From NCBI RefSeq assembly GCF_000300995.1, contig NZ_AMRJ01000019.1, positions 1 to 64,000 of the forward strand: a DNA stretch of 64,000 nt. Reading direction: 5' to 3'. The position numbers were made by a program, and so were the translations under genes. The notes beneath the pieces were generated by a model. The model was not told the DNA's origin. It saw only the letters and a program-made list of their open reading frames with translations, and ran no database searches. Of this stretch, positions 48,383-56,871 are shown piece after piece. Source of the stretch: Alcanivorax hongdengensis A-11-3. Its GTDB lineage: Bacteria > Pseudomonadota > Gammaproteobacteria > Pseudomonadales > Alcanivoracaceae. The stretch's first letter is position 1, and each line of letters begins with the position of its first letter.

Positions 48383-49210
48383 ATGACAAAAACCGTACTG
48401 ATCACCGGCGGCGCCGGCGGCATTGGCCGTGAGTTCTGCAAGCTATTCAATCGCGACGGTTATCGCATCGTGGTCTTCAGCCTGCTTCACAGCGAATTGG
48501 ATGAGCTTGCTGAACAGCTCAGCGAACAGCGCCCGGACGCGGATTACCATCTGGTACAGATGGATCTTTCACAACCGGATTCCGCCGAGCGCATCCTGGC
48601 GTGGCTGGATCAGGAAAACATCGAGCTGGATGTGCTGCTCAATAACGTGGGCTTTGGCATGACGGGTGAGCATGTGGCACAGGACACCCAGAAACTCGAG
48701 CGCATGCTGGCCCTCAACAACATTCTGCTCAGCAAACTGTGTCTGCTATTGGGAGCAAGGATGAAAGCGCGCGGAACCGGCCAGATCATGAATATCGGCT
48801 CCCTGGCCGGGTTCTGCCCGATGCCATTCTTTGCCGCCTACAGCGCTAGCAAGGCATTTGTCATCAACTTCAGCGCCTCCCTTCATCAGGAACTCAAGCC
48901 CTACGGCGTGCAGGTGACCTGCTTCTGCCCCAGCACCACCAAAACCGCGTTTCTGGATACTGCCCAGAGCCAGCACCCCTCCTCCAGCGGCATCACCCGG
49001 TTTGTCTCCGCCCAGATCGATACGGCGGAAGATGTGGCCATCGCCGGCTACAAGGCCCTCAATCAGAAAAAGACATTCGCCCTGCCCAGCCTTGCCGTGA
49101 CCCTGCAAAGTGCCTGGATTCGCATGATGCCCCTACGGTTCATGGCCGGTTTTGTCTTCAAGAAGTCGGTCAAGGAAATGGAAGAAGGTCAGAAGGCAGT
49201 AAGCCGTTAA
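48383..49210 (+). CDS. short-chain dehydrogenase/reductase
   Basis: 275 residues with cofactor loop TGGAGGIG, a central NNVGFG, and the catalytic S...YxxxK in NIGSLAGFCPMPFFAAYSASKAFVINF. The C-terminal half has ALPSLAVTLQSAWIRMMPLRFMAGFVFKKS, a basic amphipathic tail also seen in lipid-acting SDRs. AGGA precedes the ATG at 48383. It is co-directional with, and close to, the desaturase gene, so a joint role in lipid modification is likely. Confidence 0.9.
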   Translation: MTKTVLITGGAGGIGREFCKLFNRDGYRIVVFSLLHSELDELAEQLSEQRPDADYHLVQMDLSQPDSAERILAWLDQENIELDVLLNNVGFGMTGEHVAQDTQKLERMLALNNILLSKLCLLLGARMKARGTGQIMNIGSLAGFCPMPFFAAYSASKAFVINFSASLHQELKPYGVQVTCFCPSTTKTAFLDTAQSQHPSSSGITRFVSAQIDTAEDVAIAGYKALNQKKTFALPSLAVTLQSAWIRMMPLRFMAGFVFKKSVKEMEEGQKAVSR

Positions 49211-49474
49211 TCACTGCGCGGACTTAAAACACAAAGGGCGCATCCAGCTTTGCAGCCGACCCTTGTGCGTTTGAATGCGGTAAGGTTTGCTGTGGGAGCC
49301 TGCCTGCATGCAATCCGAGCGACACTGAGGCAACCCTCTAAGACAACCCCACTGACGATCCGTGGCCCGGCATGAAACGATACTGCCAGCGCCCGTTGAA
49401 ACCGTGCCAGGAAGATCTGTTTGCCTGGCCGGTCAATAGGCTAAGCTTGTGGCAGTCTCAGCAAGGGAATAACC
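49211..49474. other. 264-base gap with no gene seen
   Basis: Contains TGTGGGAGCCTGCCTGCATGC (shortened here to its TGTGGGAGC start at about 49291), faintly like a pseudomonad REP unit, and a loose hairpin CACAAAGGG...CCCTTGTG. I can support no coding region or strong terminator. Confidence 0.35.
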
Positions 49475-50520
49475 ATGTCAAAACGGAATGATAACGACAG
49501 TAGCCAGGCCCCGGGCCAGGCCTCTCTGGCGGTGTTGATTGACGCCGATAATGCACCGGCGAAAATCATCGATGGCCTTTTCGAGGAAATTGCCAAATAC
49601 GGGACTGCCAGCGTCAAGCGCATCTACGGCGACTGGACCAAGCCCAACCTGGGCGGCTGGAAAGACGTACTGTTGAAACATTCCGTGCAGCCGGTGCAGC
49701 AATTCGCCTACACCAAAGGCAAGAATGCCACCGACAGCAGCATGATCATTGATGCCATGGATCTGCTCTACACCAAGCAACTTTCCGGTTTTTGCCTGGG
49801 GAGCCTCTGAAAAACTCCTTACATGCTCAGCGTGCCCTGAAGCGTGCAGCTGTTGTGTCTTGTCACGACGGACAGGGTGGTTCCCTTTTCTAGGGGCAAG
49901 GCGCAACAGATGTGCGCTTCAGGGCACGCCCTTCGGGGCTTTCAGGCTGGCCCACACTCGTTGTTGCCTTTTTTCGATGGATCGACATACACCTTCAAAA
50001 AGGCGCCTAGATTGTGAACCAGCCTGTAAGCCTGAGCGTGCAAGGGGTTTTCAGAGGCTCCCTGGTTTCCAGTGACAGTGACTTTACTCGTCTGGCCGCC
50101 CGCCTGAGAGAAGAGGGCCTCACCGTTTACGGATTCGGTGAACGAAAGACCCCCGGTCCCTTTGTGTCTGCCTGCGACAAGTTCATCTATACCGAAGTGC
50201 TGCGCGCCGATAATACCGAGAGCAAGACGCAGGACAACGTGACCGGCGACACCCCAACGGCCCCGCCAACCCCGAAACCGGTCAGCAATGACCCACCACC
50301 GCTAAACCTGATTGCCAGCGTGATCGAAGATATCTGCGGGGAAGAAGACTGGGCCAACCTGGGTACCGTGGGGCAACACCTGAACAAGCGCAAACCGGAT
50401 TTCGATACCCGCCTGTACGGCCACCAGAAACTCAGTGACATGATGCGCGCCTATCCCAAGTGGTTCCAGATCAAGAAGGAAGCGGGCAAGGGCATCCTGG
50501 TGAAGGCGCTGCGCAAGTAA
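49475..50520 (+). pseudogene. NYN-domain / OST-HTH protein gene split by a MITE
   Basis: The first half (49475-49810) begins MSKRNDNDSSQ and carries an NYN (LabA/DUF88, PIN-like RNase) domain with AVLIDADNAPAKIID and NATDSSMIIDAMDLLYT. The second half (from about 50066 to 50520) continues with SDSDFTRLAARLREEGLTVYGFGERKTP and a C-terminal OST-HTH/LOTUS-like domain (LGTVGQHLNKRKPDFDTRLYGHQKLSDMM). Removing the insert and one target copy restores FCLVSSDSDF exactly, with no other defect. The inserted 266 bases shift the frame and create a stop after GSL. A GTG at 50014 within the insert could start a C-terminal fragment. Confidence 0.9.
49800..50061. mobile_element. 262-bp MITE-like insertion
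   Basis: Terminal inverted repeats start GGAGCCTCTGAAAA and extend to about 31 bases with a few mismatches and one indel. Flanking CTGG (49796-49799 and 50062-50065) is a probable target duplication, or CCTGG if one end base is dropped. Inside is a perfect 14-bp inverted pair, CGTGCCCTGAAGCG (49831-49844) and its inverse (49915-49928), which continues imperfectly, so the left half can fold. There is no transposase frame, so it must have been moved in trans. The parent IS family is not resolved. Confidence 0.85.
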
Positions 50521-50552
50521 TCAGCACAAGGCCTGGAATCTCACCGCCCGCC

Positions 50553-50597
50553 AAACAAAGAGGCCGCCCCCGGACACCGGGCGCGGCCTCTTTGTTT
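50553..50597. terminator. bidirectional terminator, NYN gene / TRAP operon
   Basis: A perfect 15-bp stem AAACAAAGAGGCCGC/GCGGCCTCTTTGTTT (50553-50567, 50583-50597) between two converging genes. The AGAGGCCGC core is shared with hairpins at 5361-5398 and 58921-58965. A partial AT-rich repeat arm (CTATCCATTGCCTTA, 50627-50641) follows. Confidence 0.88.
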
Positions 50598-50648
50598 GCA
50601 GGGCATAGCTCCTTTGTCTTGCGAGCTATCCATTGCCTTACCACTGCC

Positions 50649-51938
50649 TCATCTCACCAGCCAGAGACTGAGCTGCGGGATATAGGTGATCAGCAACAGT
50701 GCCACGATCAGTACCAGCATGAACGGAATGGTGGACGCAAACAGTTCGGTGACCCGGCGCTTGAAGCGGTAGCTGGCGATGAACAGGTTCATGCCCACCG
50801 GTGGGGTGATGTAGCCGATCTGCATGTTGGCCACGAAGATGATGCCCAGGTGTACCGGATCAATCCCGTAGCGCAATGCCACCGGCAGAATCAGCGGCAC
50901 CATGATCACCAGGGCGGCAAAGATATCCAGCATGGCACCGAGTAACAGTAGCAGGATATTGAGCAACACCAGGAAGGCTACCTTGCTTTGAACATGGGTC
51001 TGGATAAAGGCAAACAGCTTTTCCGGCACGCCGGCGTAGACCAGGAAATCGGTAAAGGCCAGCGCCACTGCCAGAATCAGCAGAATACCGCCCACCATGA
51101 TCATGGACTCGCGCATGATGCCCGGCAGCTTGCGCAGGGAAATTTCCCGGTACAGGAACACTTCCACCACCAGCACGTAAAGCGCCGTCACCGCCGCCGC
51201 TTCACTGACCACCAGAAACCCGGAGAAGATGCCGCCCAGCACCACCACCGGTAGCGGCAGCTCCCAGCGCGCTTCCCACAACGCCTCCACCAGCTCGCGG
51301 AAATCAAACGCCTGACGGGGCACATCCGTGCCGCGGGTAGCCCAGACGCAGTAACCGTAGAGCAGCACGATCATCAGCAGGGCCGGCACCAGGCCACCCA
51401 GATACAGATCGACGATTTCCACCGGCGGCATGTCCAGCTGCTGGGACATCTGCTGGGCAATGATGCCGTAGATCAGCAACGGCACCGAAGGCACCAGCAA
51501 CAGCCCCAGGCTACCGGAGGAGGTGACCAGGCCCAGGCTGAACTTTTCCGGGTACTGGCCTTTCACCAGCGCCGGGAACAGCAGGGCCCCCAGCGCCACG
51601 ATGGTAACCCCGGAGCCACCGGTCAGGGCCGTGAAGAACGCGCAGGCTATCAGTGACACAAACGCCATGCCGCCGGGCATCCAGCCAAAGGCGGCCTGGC
51701 TGAGGCGCAGCATGCGGTCAGCGGTTTTCGATTCACTGAGCAGAAAGCCGGCAAAGGTGAACAGCGGCAATGCCATCAGCACCACCGAATTGCTCAGCTG
51801 ATAGATATCGATATGCAGAACGGCAAGCTCGGTCTGCTGGGTGTAGAAGCCCAGCGCCGCAGCACCAAGAATAATGGCAAACAGGGGCGCGCCCATCAGC
51901 GCCAGCAGCACCAGCAGGATAATGGCAATGGTGATCAT
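50649..51938 (-). CDS. TRAP transporter large membrane subunit DctM-like
   Basis: 429 residues, about 12 hydrophobic segments. DctM family marks include ALPLFTFAGFLLSESKTADRML, GGSGVTIVALGALLFPAL, LLLVPSVPLLIYGIIAQQ and NMQIGYITPPVGMNLFIAS. It forms the ion-coupled channel of a tripartite ATP-independent transporter. It is last in the operon, and its ATG overlaps the DctQ stop (ATGA). The substrate is probably an organic acid or compatible solute, but the sequence alone does not say which. Confidence 0.93.
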   Translation of the reverse strand: MITIAIILLVLLALMGAPLFAIILGAAALGFYTQQTELAVLHIDIYQLSNSVVLMALPLFTFAGFLLSESKTADRMLRLSQAAFGWMPGGMAFVSLIACAFFTALTGGSGVTIVALGALLFPALVKGQYPEKFSLGLVTSSGSLGLLLVPSVPLLIYGIIAQQMSQQLDMPPVEIVDLYLGGLVPALLMIVLLYGYCVWATRGTDVPRQAFDFRELVEALWEARWELPLPVVVLGGIFSGFLVVSEAAAVTALYVLVVEVFLYREISLRKLPGIMRESMIMVGGILLILAVALAFTDFLVYAGVPEKLFAFIQTHVQSKVAFLVLLNILLLLLGAMLDIFAALVIMVPLILPVALRYGIDPVHLGIIFVANMQIGYITPPVGMNLFIASYRFKRRVTELFASTIPFMLVLIVALLLITYIPQLSLWLVR

Positions 51939-52429
51939 GCGTGGGGCTCCTGCAAACGCGGGCGCTTGCCCATCAAGCCCATGGTAAACAACAGCACATA
52001 ACGCACCGCCATCACCGAGAAGCCCACCGGAATAATGGCCTGCAACAGCCAGCTGGGCACATTGGCAAAGGCATCGCCGGCATACTGGTACTCCTCACGC
52101 AGGAAACCAACGCTGTACCAGGCCACCAGCAGACAAATACCGGCGGTGAACAAATCCACCACCGTGGTCAGGAAGGGATGGTAGCGTTCCGGCAGCAGGG
52201 ACGATGCCACATCAATACGGATATGTTCGTCCCGGCGGGAGGCAATCATGGCGCCCAGCAGGCCGATCCACAGCACCGCGTTCTGCAGCAGGGGTTCGAT
52301 CCATACCAGGCTGGTGCCAAAGAAGTTGCGCAGGATGATCTGTGCCACCGCCAACAACACCATAAGCAAAAGGACGGCCACAATCAGGCCGTCCTCGATT
52401 CGATGGAGCCAACGCAGCAAGGCACTCAT
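51935..52429 (-). CDS. TRAP transporter small membrane subunit DctQ-like
   Basis: 164 residues with four membrane helices. RIEDGLIVAVLLLMVLLAVAQIILRNFFG and WIEPLLQNAVLWIGLLGAMIASRRDEHIRID are the typical DctQ signature. It joins DctM to form the membrane complex. Its start overlaps the DctP stop by one base (TGATG), so the operon is tightly coupled. Confidence 0.92.
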   Translation of the reverse strand: MSALLRWLHRIEDGLIVAVLLLMVLLAVAQIILRNFFGTSLVWIEPLLQNAVLWIGLLGAMIASRRDEHIRIDVASSLLPERYHPFLTTVVDLFTAGICLLVAWYSVGFLREEYQYAGDAFANVPSWLLQAIIPVGFSVMAVRYVLLFTMGLMGKRPRLQEPHA

Positions 52430-53418
52430 CAGTGCGCTTCGCGGTACTTGGCCAGAATACCATTGAGACGATCCAGCATAGCCTGGCTGACCTGCCCCTC
52501 ACTGACCAGCGCATTGGTGGCGCGGCGGGCGTAGTCTTTCCATTCCTTGAGCTGCTCGGCATCCGGCTTGACGATCTGCAGGCCCTGCTGCTGTACCGCC
52601 TGGAAGGCACTCAGGTTTTCCTTGCGGCTCTCGGCATCCAGGGTATCGAAGGTGTTCTCGAGCACCTCGCGCACCACCTTCTGATCCGCCGGGCTGATCC
52701 GGTCGAAGTAGCGCTTCTGCACGCCCAGCAGGCCGAAGGTATAGAGCAGCGGCATGTCGGTGACGTAGTGCACCCGTGAATACCACTGCAGGGTCAGTGC
52801 CGCCACCGGCGGTGCGGCAAAGGCATTGATGGCGCCGGTTTGCAGGGACGTCAGAACCGCGCCGATGTTGAGCATGATCGGCGACAGTTCAAAGGCCTTG
52901 GCCGCCTGGGCAGAGGCGGCGTCGTTGGCCGGCAACCACAGCTTCTGGTCACGCAGGTCGGTGATGCTCTTCACCGGTTTGTCGGACATGATGTAGGCAA
53001 AACCGCCATCGATCAGGCCGAAGGTCACCCAACCGCCCTCTTCCAGGCCCTGCTTGATCACCGGATCCAGTTCGGCGCGAACCGCATCCACCTCGTCATA
53101 GTTGTTGAAGGCCAGCGGCACATTGAGGATCTGGCTGTCTTCATAGGCATCGGCAAAGGCGCCACCCTGGGCCACCTGGCCCTGCAGCTGGCCGATGCGG
53201 ATCTTGCGCTGCACCGCCCGGTCATCGCCCATCACGCCACCGGGGTAAACCTTCAGTTTGACGCGACCGTCGGTTTTGGCGGCAATGTCCTTACCGGCCT
53301 TCTTGAGCCCGGTCACGATAGTGGTGCCATCCGGATAGATGGTGGAAATCTTCAGGGTGGTCGCGGCACTGGCTGCCAGCGGCAAAAGGGCCAGAATAAG
53401 GGTTGCGAGACGCAGCAT
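52429..53418 (-). CDS. TRAP transporter periplasmic binding protein DctP-like
   Basis: 329 residues with a cleavable signal peptide (LATLILALLPLAASA). Binding-protein marks are KLKVYPGGVMGDDRAVQRKIRIGQLQG, a ligand-site region SDKPVKSITDLRDQKLWLP and LQTGAINAF. It lies 9 bases downstream of a TatT gene, so it is probably the P component of a TPAT system, in which TatP works with a TPR lipoprotein. Ligand unknown; TatT is thought to handle hydrophobic molecules. Confidence 0.92.
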   Translation of the reverse strand: MLRLATLILALLPLAASAATTLKISTIYPDGTTIVTGLKKAGKDIAAKTDGRVKLKVYPGGVMGDDRAVQRKIRIGQLQGQVAQGGAFADAYEDSQILNVPLAFNNYDEVDAVRAELDPVIKQGLEEGGWVTFGLIDGGFAYIMSDKPVKSITDLRDQKLWLPANDAASAQAAKAFELSPIMLNIGAVLTSLQTGAINAFAAPPVAALTLQWYSRVHYVTDMPLLYTFGLLGVQKRYFDRISPADQKVVREVLENTFDTLDAESRKENLSAFQAVQQQGLQIVKPDAEQLKEWKDYARRATNALVSEGQVSQAMLDRLNGILAKYREAH

Positions 53419-53427
53419 TAGGAGCTC

Positions 53428-54300
53428 CTAGAAGTATTCATCCGCGCCCGCCAGCAATTGCTTGGCTTGCTGCTGGGCGTAGGTATTTTGCAGTGTCAGG
53501 CCATCCACATCCGGGTCGGCGGCCAGCACTTCGTTGAGCAGGCGGTCGTGCAAATCCCTGTCGAACACCAGCCGTGCATATTTCTGTGCGTAAAGCACCT
53601 TGGCAAGCAGGTTCTTGCCATCGGACAGGGCCACGGCCTGTTCGAATTGCTGACGGGCCTGCTCGGGCTTGCCACCCAGCGACGCCGGCAGAATGCTGTC
53701 GAGCACCCCCAGGTACATGTGGGCCTGGCCGAACTTGTAGCCCTCGTCGAGGGCCACCACCTGCTTCATCAGGGCCTTGACCCGACCCAGCTCGGCGATG
53801 GCATTCCAGTCACCGGTATTCTGTTGAATGTAACCGGCCCAGGCACTGCCCAGGGTAAACAACACGGGCACATCGCCCTTGTCGGCATCCGCCACCAGCG
53901 CCTCGAACTCGGGCACCGACAGGGCACGCAGATCGCAGTAGTCATCATCATGGGCACAGGCGGCCCGGAACGCATAGTCCAGAGACTTGGCACTGAGCTT
54001 GCGGGCCCGCTCCGGGTCGGACACGAATAACCCGGCATAGGCGCCATACAAATCCGCGCCACTACTGAGCAGGGACTCGCTTTCCGGCCAGTTCTCGATC
54101 AGGCCATCCACCAGCAACAAATAGGTAGGCAAGCCTTCCTGGACCAGCTGCAGATCATTGTTGTTGAGGATGCCATAGGGCAGCTTGTCGCCTACCCGGG
54201 TCAATGCACAGCCCTGCAGGCCCAGGGCCACCACCAGACAGGCGGAAAGCAGGAAGGAAGGTGTATAGCGCCACTGCATAAGCCGCTGATGTCCTTTCAT
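53428..54300 (-). CDS. TatT component lipoprotein of a TPAT (TRAP-associated TPR) system
   Basis: 290 residues. The N-terminus is a lipoprotein signal (CLVVALGLQGCALT), followed by all-helical repeats with TPR character: GADLYGAYAGLFVSDPERARKLSAKSLDYAFRAAC and KFGQAHMYLGVLDSILPASLGGKPEQARQQFEQAVALS. This matches the TatT family, first studied in Treponema pallidum (Tp0956), where TatT trimers bind TatP. It is the first gene of the TRAP operon. An ATG at 54279 is an alternative start. A hairpin (GGCTGCT/AGCAGCC, 54307-54326) lies just upstream. Confidence 0.87.
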   Translation of the reverse strand: MKGHQRLMQWRYTPSFLLSACLVVALGLQGCALTRVGDKLPYGILNNNDLQLVQEGLPTYLLLVDGLIENWPESESLLSSGADLYGAYAGLFVSDPERARKLSAKSLDYAFRAACAHDDDYCDLRALSVPEFEALVADADKGDVPVLFTLGSAWAGYIQQNTGDWNAIAELGRVKALMKQVVALDEGYKFGQAHMYLGVLDSILPASLGGKPEQARQQFEQAVALSDGKNLLAKVLYAQKYARLVFDRDLHDRLLNEVLAADPDVDGLTLQNTYAQQQAKQLLAGADEYF

Positions 54301-54381
54301 TATTCTTGGCTGCTCTTTATAGCAGCCCCCCTACCCTAACTCAAACCGGGAAATGGCCAGGGCAGCCCGCTAACGCCCACA

Positions 54382-55209
54382 TTACGGGGCATCCGCGGCC
54401 ATGTTACGGCGCCACAGGCCGAACAGTGCGCCCAGGGCACAGCCACTGGCCAGCCCGCCCAGGTGGGCGGCGTTGGCGACGATGCCGGACAGCCCCACAA
54501 AGCAGATCACCAGCCAGGCCAGCATGAAGATGACAATTTCCCGGCGCAGGGCATAGCCGGCACCCGGGTTGACCTTGCCATAGATCCACAGGTAGCCAAG
54601 CAGGCCGTAGACCACCCCGGACAGGCCACCGAAATGGGGGCCGGTGGTGTAAAACTGGGCCAGATTGGAGACCACCGCCGTGACCAGGGTCACCCCCACC
54701 AGCTGAAGACTGGATTGAAAGCGCTCGATCATGCGGCCCAGGTCACACCACCAGAGCAGGTTGAAGAGAATGTGCAACAGCCCGAAATGCAGCAGCATGG
54801 GCGTGATCAGCCGCCAGGGCTGGCTGGTCAGGTCGGCGGCGGCCTGCGGGAACATCAGCGCCTGGTATACCTGCGGCCCGAACAGGTAGGGCGTCAGGTA
54901 GACCACCACGCAGGCGAACAGCACCGCCCGGGTCACCCAGCCCATGCTGGCAAACCAGCCGCCGGACAACAGGTTCGGCTGCGGCCGACCGGTGAGCGGC
55001 TCCACCGCCTGCTGGCGGTGCAACTGGCTCAGGCGCCGCTGTACCAGCCGGTAGCACTCCTGGTACTGATCCTGCTGGTCGACCACGATCACCTGCTGGT
55101 CACCCTCCTGATGCAGGCTGACCGCCATGCCGCGCTCCTGCAGCAGGGCCATCAGGTGACTGGCCAGCTCCGGCTGGGGGGTTCGCACTAATTCCATCGC
55201 TCTACTCAT
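54382..55209 (-). CDS. glpG: rhomboid intramembrane protease GlpG
   Basis: 275 residues with the GlpG layout: an N-terminal cytosolic domain (about 1-80) and six membrane helices. The catalytic serine is in GGLSGVVYGLLGYLW and the histidine in ANAAHLGGLASG; the loop-1 and helix-2 segment HFGLLHILFNLLWWCDLGRMIE is nearly that of E. coli GlpG. It cleaves membrane-protein helices. MSRAMELV and MELV (55197) are alternative starts; the first overlaps the upstream aminopeptidase gene by 8 bases. Confidence 0.93.
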   Translation of the reverse strand: MSRAMELVRTPQPELASHLMALLQERGMAVSLHQEGDQQVIVVDQQDQYQECYRLVQRRLSQLHRQQAVEPLTGRPQPNLLSGGWFASMGWVTRAVLFACVVVYLTPYLFGPQVYQALMFPQAAADLTSQPWRLITPMLLHFGLLHILFNLLWWCDLGRMIERFQSSLQLVGVTLVTAVVSNLAQFYTTGPHFGGLSGVVYGLLGYLWIYGKVNPGAGYALRREIVIFMLAWLVICFVGLSGIVANAAHLGGLASGCALGALFGLWRRNMAADAP

Positions 55210-56248
55210 CGTGTTCGGTTATCAGACCCTGCAGCCGGGCCCGGCGGGCCTCGGCGGGCTGTGCGGCCAGCGTTTCCACCTGCTGCCAGAATAGCGGCCA
55301 TTGCCCCTGGCATTGCTGCCACAATGCCCGAAAGGCCGGTACCCAGCCATTATAGTCACTGACCCCGTTAAGCTGGGCATTGTTCAGGGGCCCGTCAAAA
55401 AAGGCCTGGTAGGCCTTGAGGGCGGGTAGCTGACGGCGGCGGGCGGCAAAATCATCACGCAATTGCTGTTGAATGGCGGCCTTGCGCCCGGCCATCTGCG
55501 CCTCGGGCAGGCCGGAGGCATAGAGCGCGGCCAGCTGATCACGGGCGCCACGCACCAGCATCAGGAAGGCCTGGTGCACCGCATCCCGGCGTGCCCAGTA
55601 ATCGGCTGGCAGGGCCATGCCGGTCTCGGTGACGTAGGCCTGCGCGCCCAGGCGCGCCACCAGGGTGGCCAGGGATTCGTTGAAGCGGGTGTCATTCTTG
55701 ATGTAGAGCTTGCGGTGCACCAGCTCGTGGATCAGCAGCTCGGCCAGGGCCGGCTCACTACGATCCAGCATGGGCGTGGTCAGCGGGTCGTCGAACCAGC
55801 CCAGGGTGGAATAGGCAATGGCACCACCCACCCAGGTATCCAGGCCCTGCTCCGCCAGCCGGGCCGCCTGCTGCTCCGCCGCCTGGCGGTGAAAATAACC
55901 GCGATAACTGACGCAACCTACCATCAGGTAACACCAGGTTTTCGGCGTCAGCGAATAGCGCGGCGCGGCCAGTACATTCCAGACCACGGCCTCCCGTTGC
56001 AGCGGCACATACTGCTGGTAGACATGATCCGCCGGCAAATCCAGATGGTCGCCGGCATAACGCAGGACCTGCTGGCTGAAACGTAACTGGCCGGCCAGGG
56101 AGTCCGGGGTGGCCGGGTCGGCCAGCACCTCCTCCACCGGCTCACGTTTGGCCATCAACGACCAGTGGCCGCCGATGGCCTGGCGGTAATACCCCAGCTG
56201 GCAGCCACACAGGGCCGCCAGCACCGGGATCACCGCCAGCCAGCGCAT
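55202..56248 (-). CDS. lipoprotein zinc aminopeptidase-like protein (COG4324 type)
   Basis: 348 residues. It begins [23 protein letters not shown], a lipoprotein signal with the LCGC box, followed by GHWSLM. The zinc motif is HELVH in LAELLIHELVHRKLYIKNDTRFNESLATLVA, where the NES glutamate is the third ligand. These are annotated as predicted aminopeptidases; the real substrate is unknown. It is coupled on both sides: its start overlaps the efpL stop and its end overlaps glpG. Confidence 0.87.
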   Translation of the reverse strand: MRWLAVIPVLAALCGCQLGYYRQAIGGHWSLMAKREPVEEVLADPATPDSLAGQLRFSQQVLRYAGDHLDLPADHVYQQYVPLQREAVVWNVLAAPRYSLTPKTWCYLMVGCVSYRGYFHRQAAEQQAARLAEQGLDTWVGGAIAYSTLGWFDDPLTTPMLDRSEPALAELLIHELVHRKLYIKNDTRFNESLATLVARLGAQAYVTETGMALPADYWARRDAVHQAFLMLVRGARDQLAALYASGLPEAQMAGRKAAIQQQLRDDFAARRRQLPALKAYQAFFDGPLNNAQLNGVSDYNGWVPAFRALWQQCQGQWPLFWQQVETLAAQPAEARRARLQGLITEHDE

Positions 56249-56814
56249 CAGGCCCGGGACATGAACTTGCGTTCGGCGGTGTTCACCCGCACTTTCTCGC
56301 CTTCGACGATGTATTCGGGCACCTGCACCACCAGGCCGGTGTTGAGGGTAGCGGGTTTGGTGCGGGCCGAGGCGGAAGCGGCTTTCATGGCCGGGGTGGT
56401 TTCGGTCACTTCCAGCACCACCGAGGCCGGCAACTCCAGGCCGATGACGGTATCCTCCACCTTCAGGGCCAGCAGCCCTTCGGTATCCTCGGTGATGAAG
56501 TCCAGTTCGTCGCGGATATCGTCCGCCTTGAGCAGGTACTGGGAAAAGTCCTCATTGTCCATGAAGACATGGTCGTCACCATCCACATAGGAAAACTGCA
56601 CGCCACGGCGTTGCAGGTCCACGGTGGTCAGTTCGTCATCGCCCTTGAAACGGTCCTCGAACTTCTGCCCGCCCCCCACGGCGCTGGCACGCACCCGGTA
56701 AAGGGTGGCAGCGCCCCGGGCCGACGGGGACTGGACTTCAATCTGGCGCACCGCATAGAGGGTGCCGTTTACCTCGATAACGTCGGAGCGTTTCAGTTCA
56801 CTGGCGCGGGTCAT
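56248..56814 (-). CDS. efpL: elongation factor P-like protein EfpL (YeiP)
   Basis: 188 residues, three beta-barrel domains. The loop that reaches the peptidyl-transferase centre reads [12 protein letters not shown] with Arg33 at the tip, as in E. coli YeiP/EfpL, in place of the modified Lys or Arg of [18 protein letters not shown] and [21 protein letters not shown] are also EfpL-like. It relieves ribosome stalling at proline and some other motifs. It heads the efpL-aminopeptidase-glpG overlap cluster. Confidence 0.93.
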   Translation of the reverse strand: MTRASELKRSDVIEVNGTLYAVRQIEVQSPSARGAATLYRVRASAVGGGQKFEDRFKGDDELTTVDLQRRGVQFSYVDGDDHVFMDNEDFSQYLLKADDIRDELDFITEDTEGLLALKVEDTVIGLELPASVVLEVTETTPAMKAASASARTKPATLNTGLVVQVPEYIVEGEKVRVNTAERKFMSRA

Positions 56815-56871
56815 GGAAGCTTCCTTGGAAAGAATGCGCCAATGCTACAAGCGCGCCCCGGCCGTGACCAG

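Noticed and set aside
49285..49320. REP element in the 49.3-kb gap
   Set aside because: Only a TGTGGGAGCC-like start is recognisable; there is no inverted partner forming the usual REP hairpin.
54382..55209. rhombosortase partner for the trypsin-like protease at the right edge
   Set aside because: The protein has the N-terminal domain and helix motifs of GlpG, and no GlyGly-CTERM tail can be seen because the protease is cut by the window edge.
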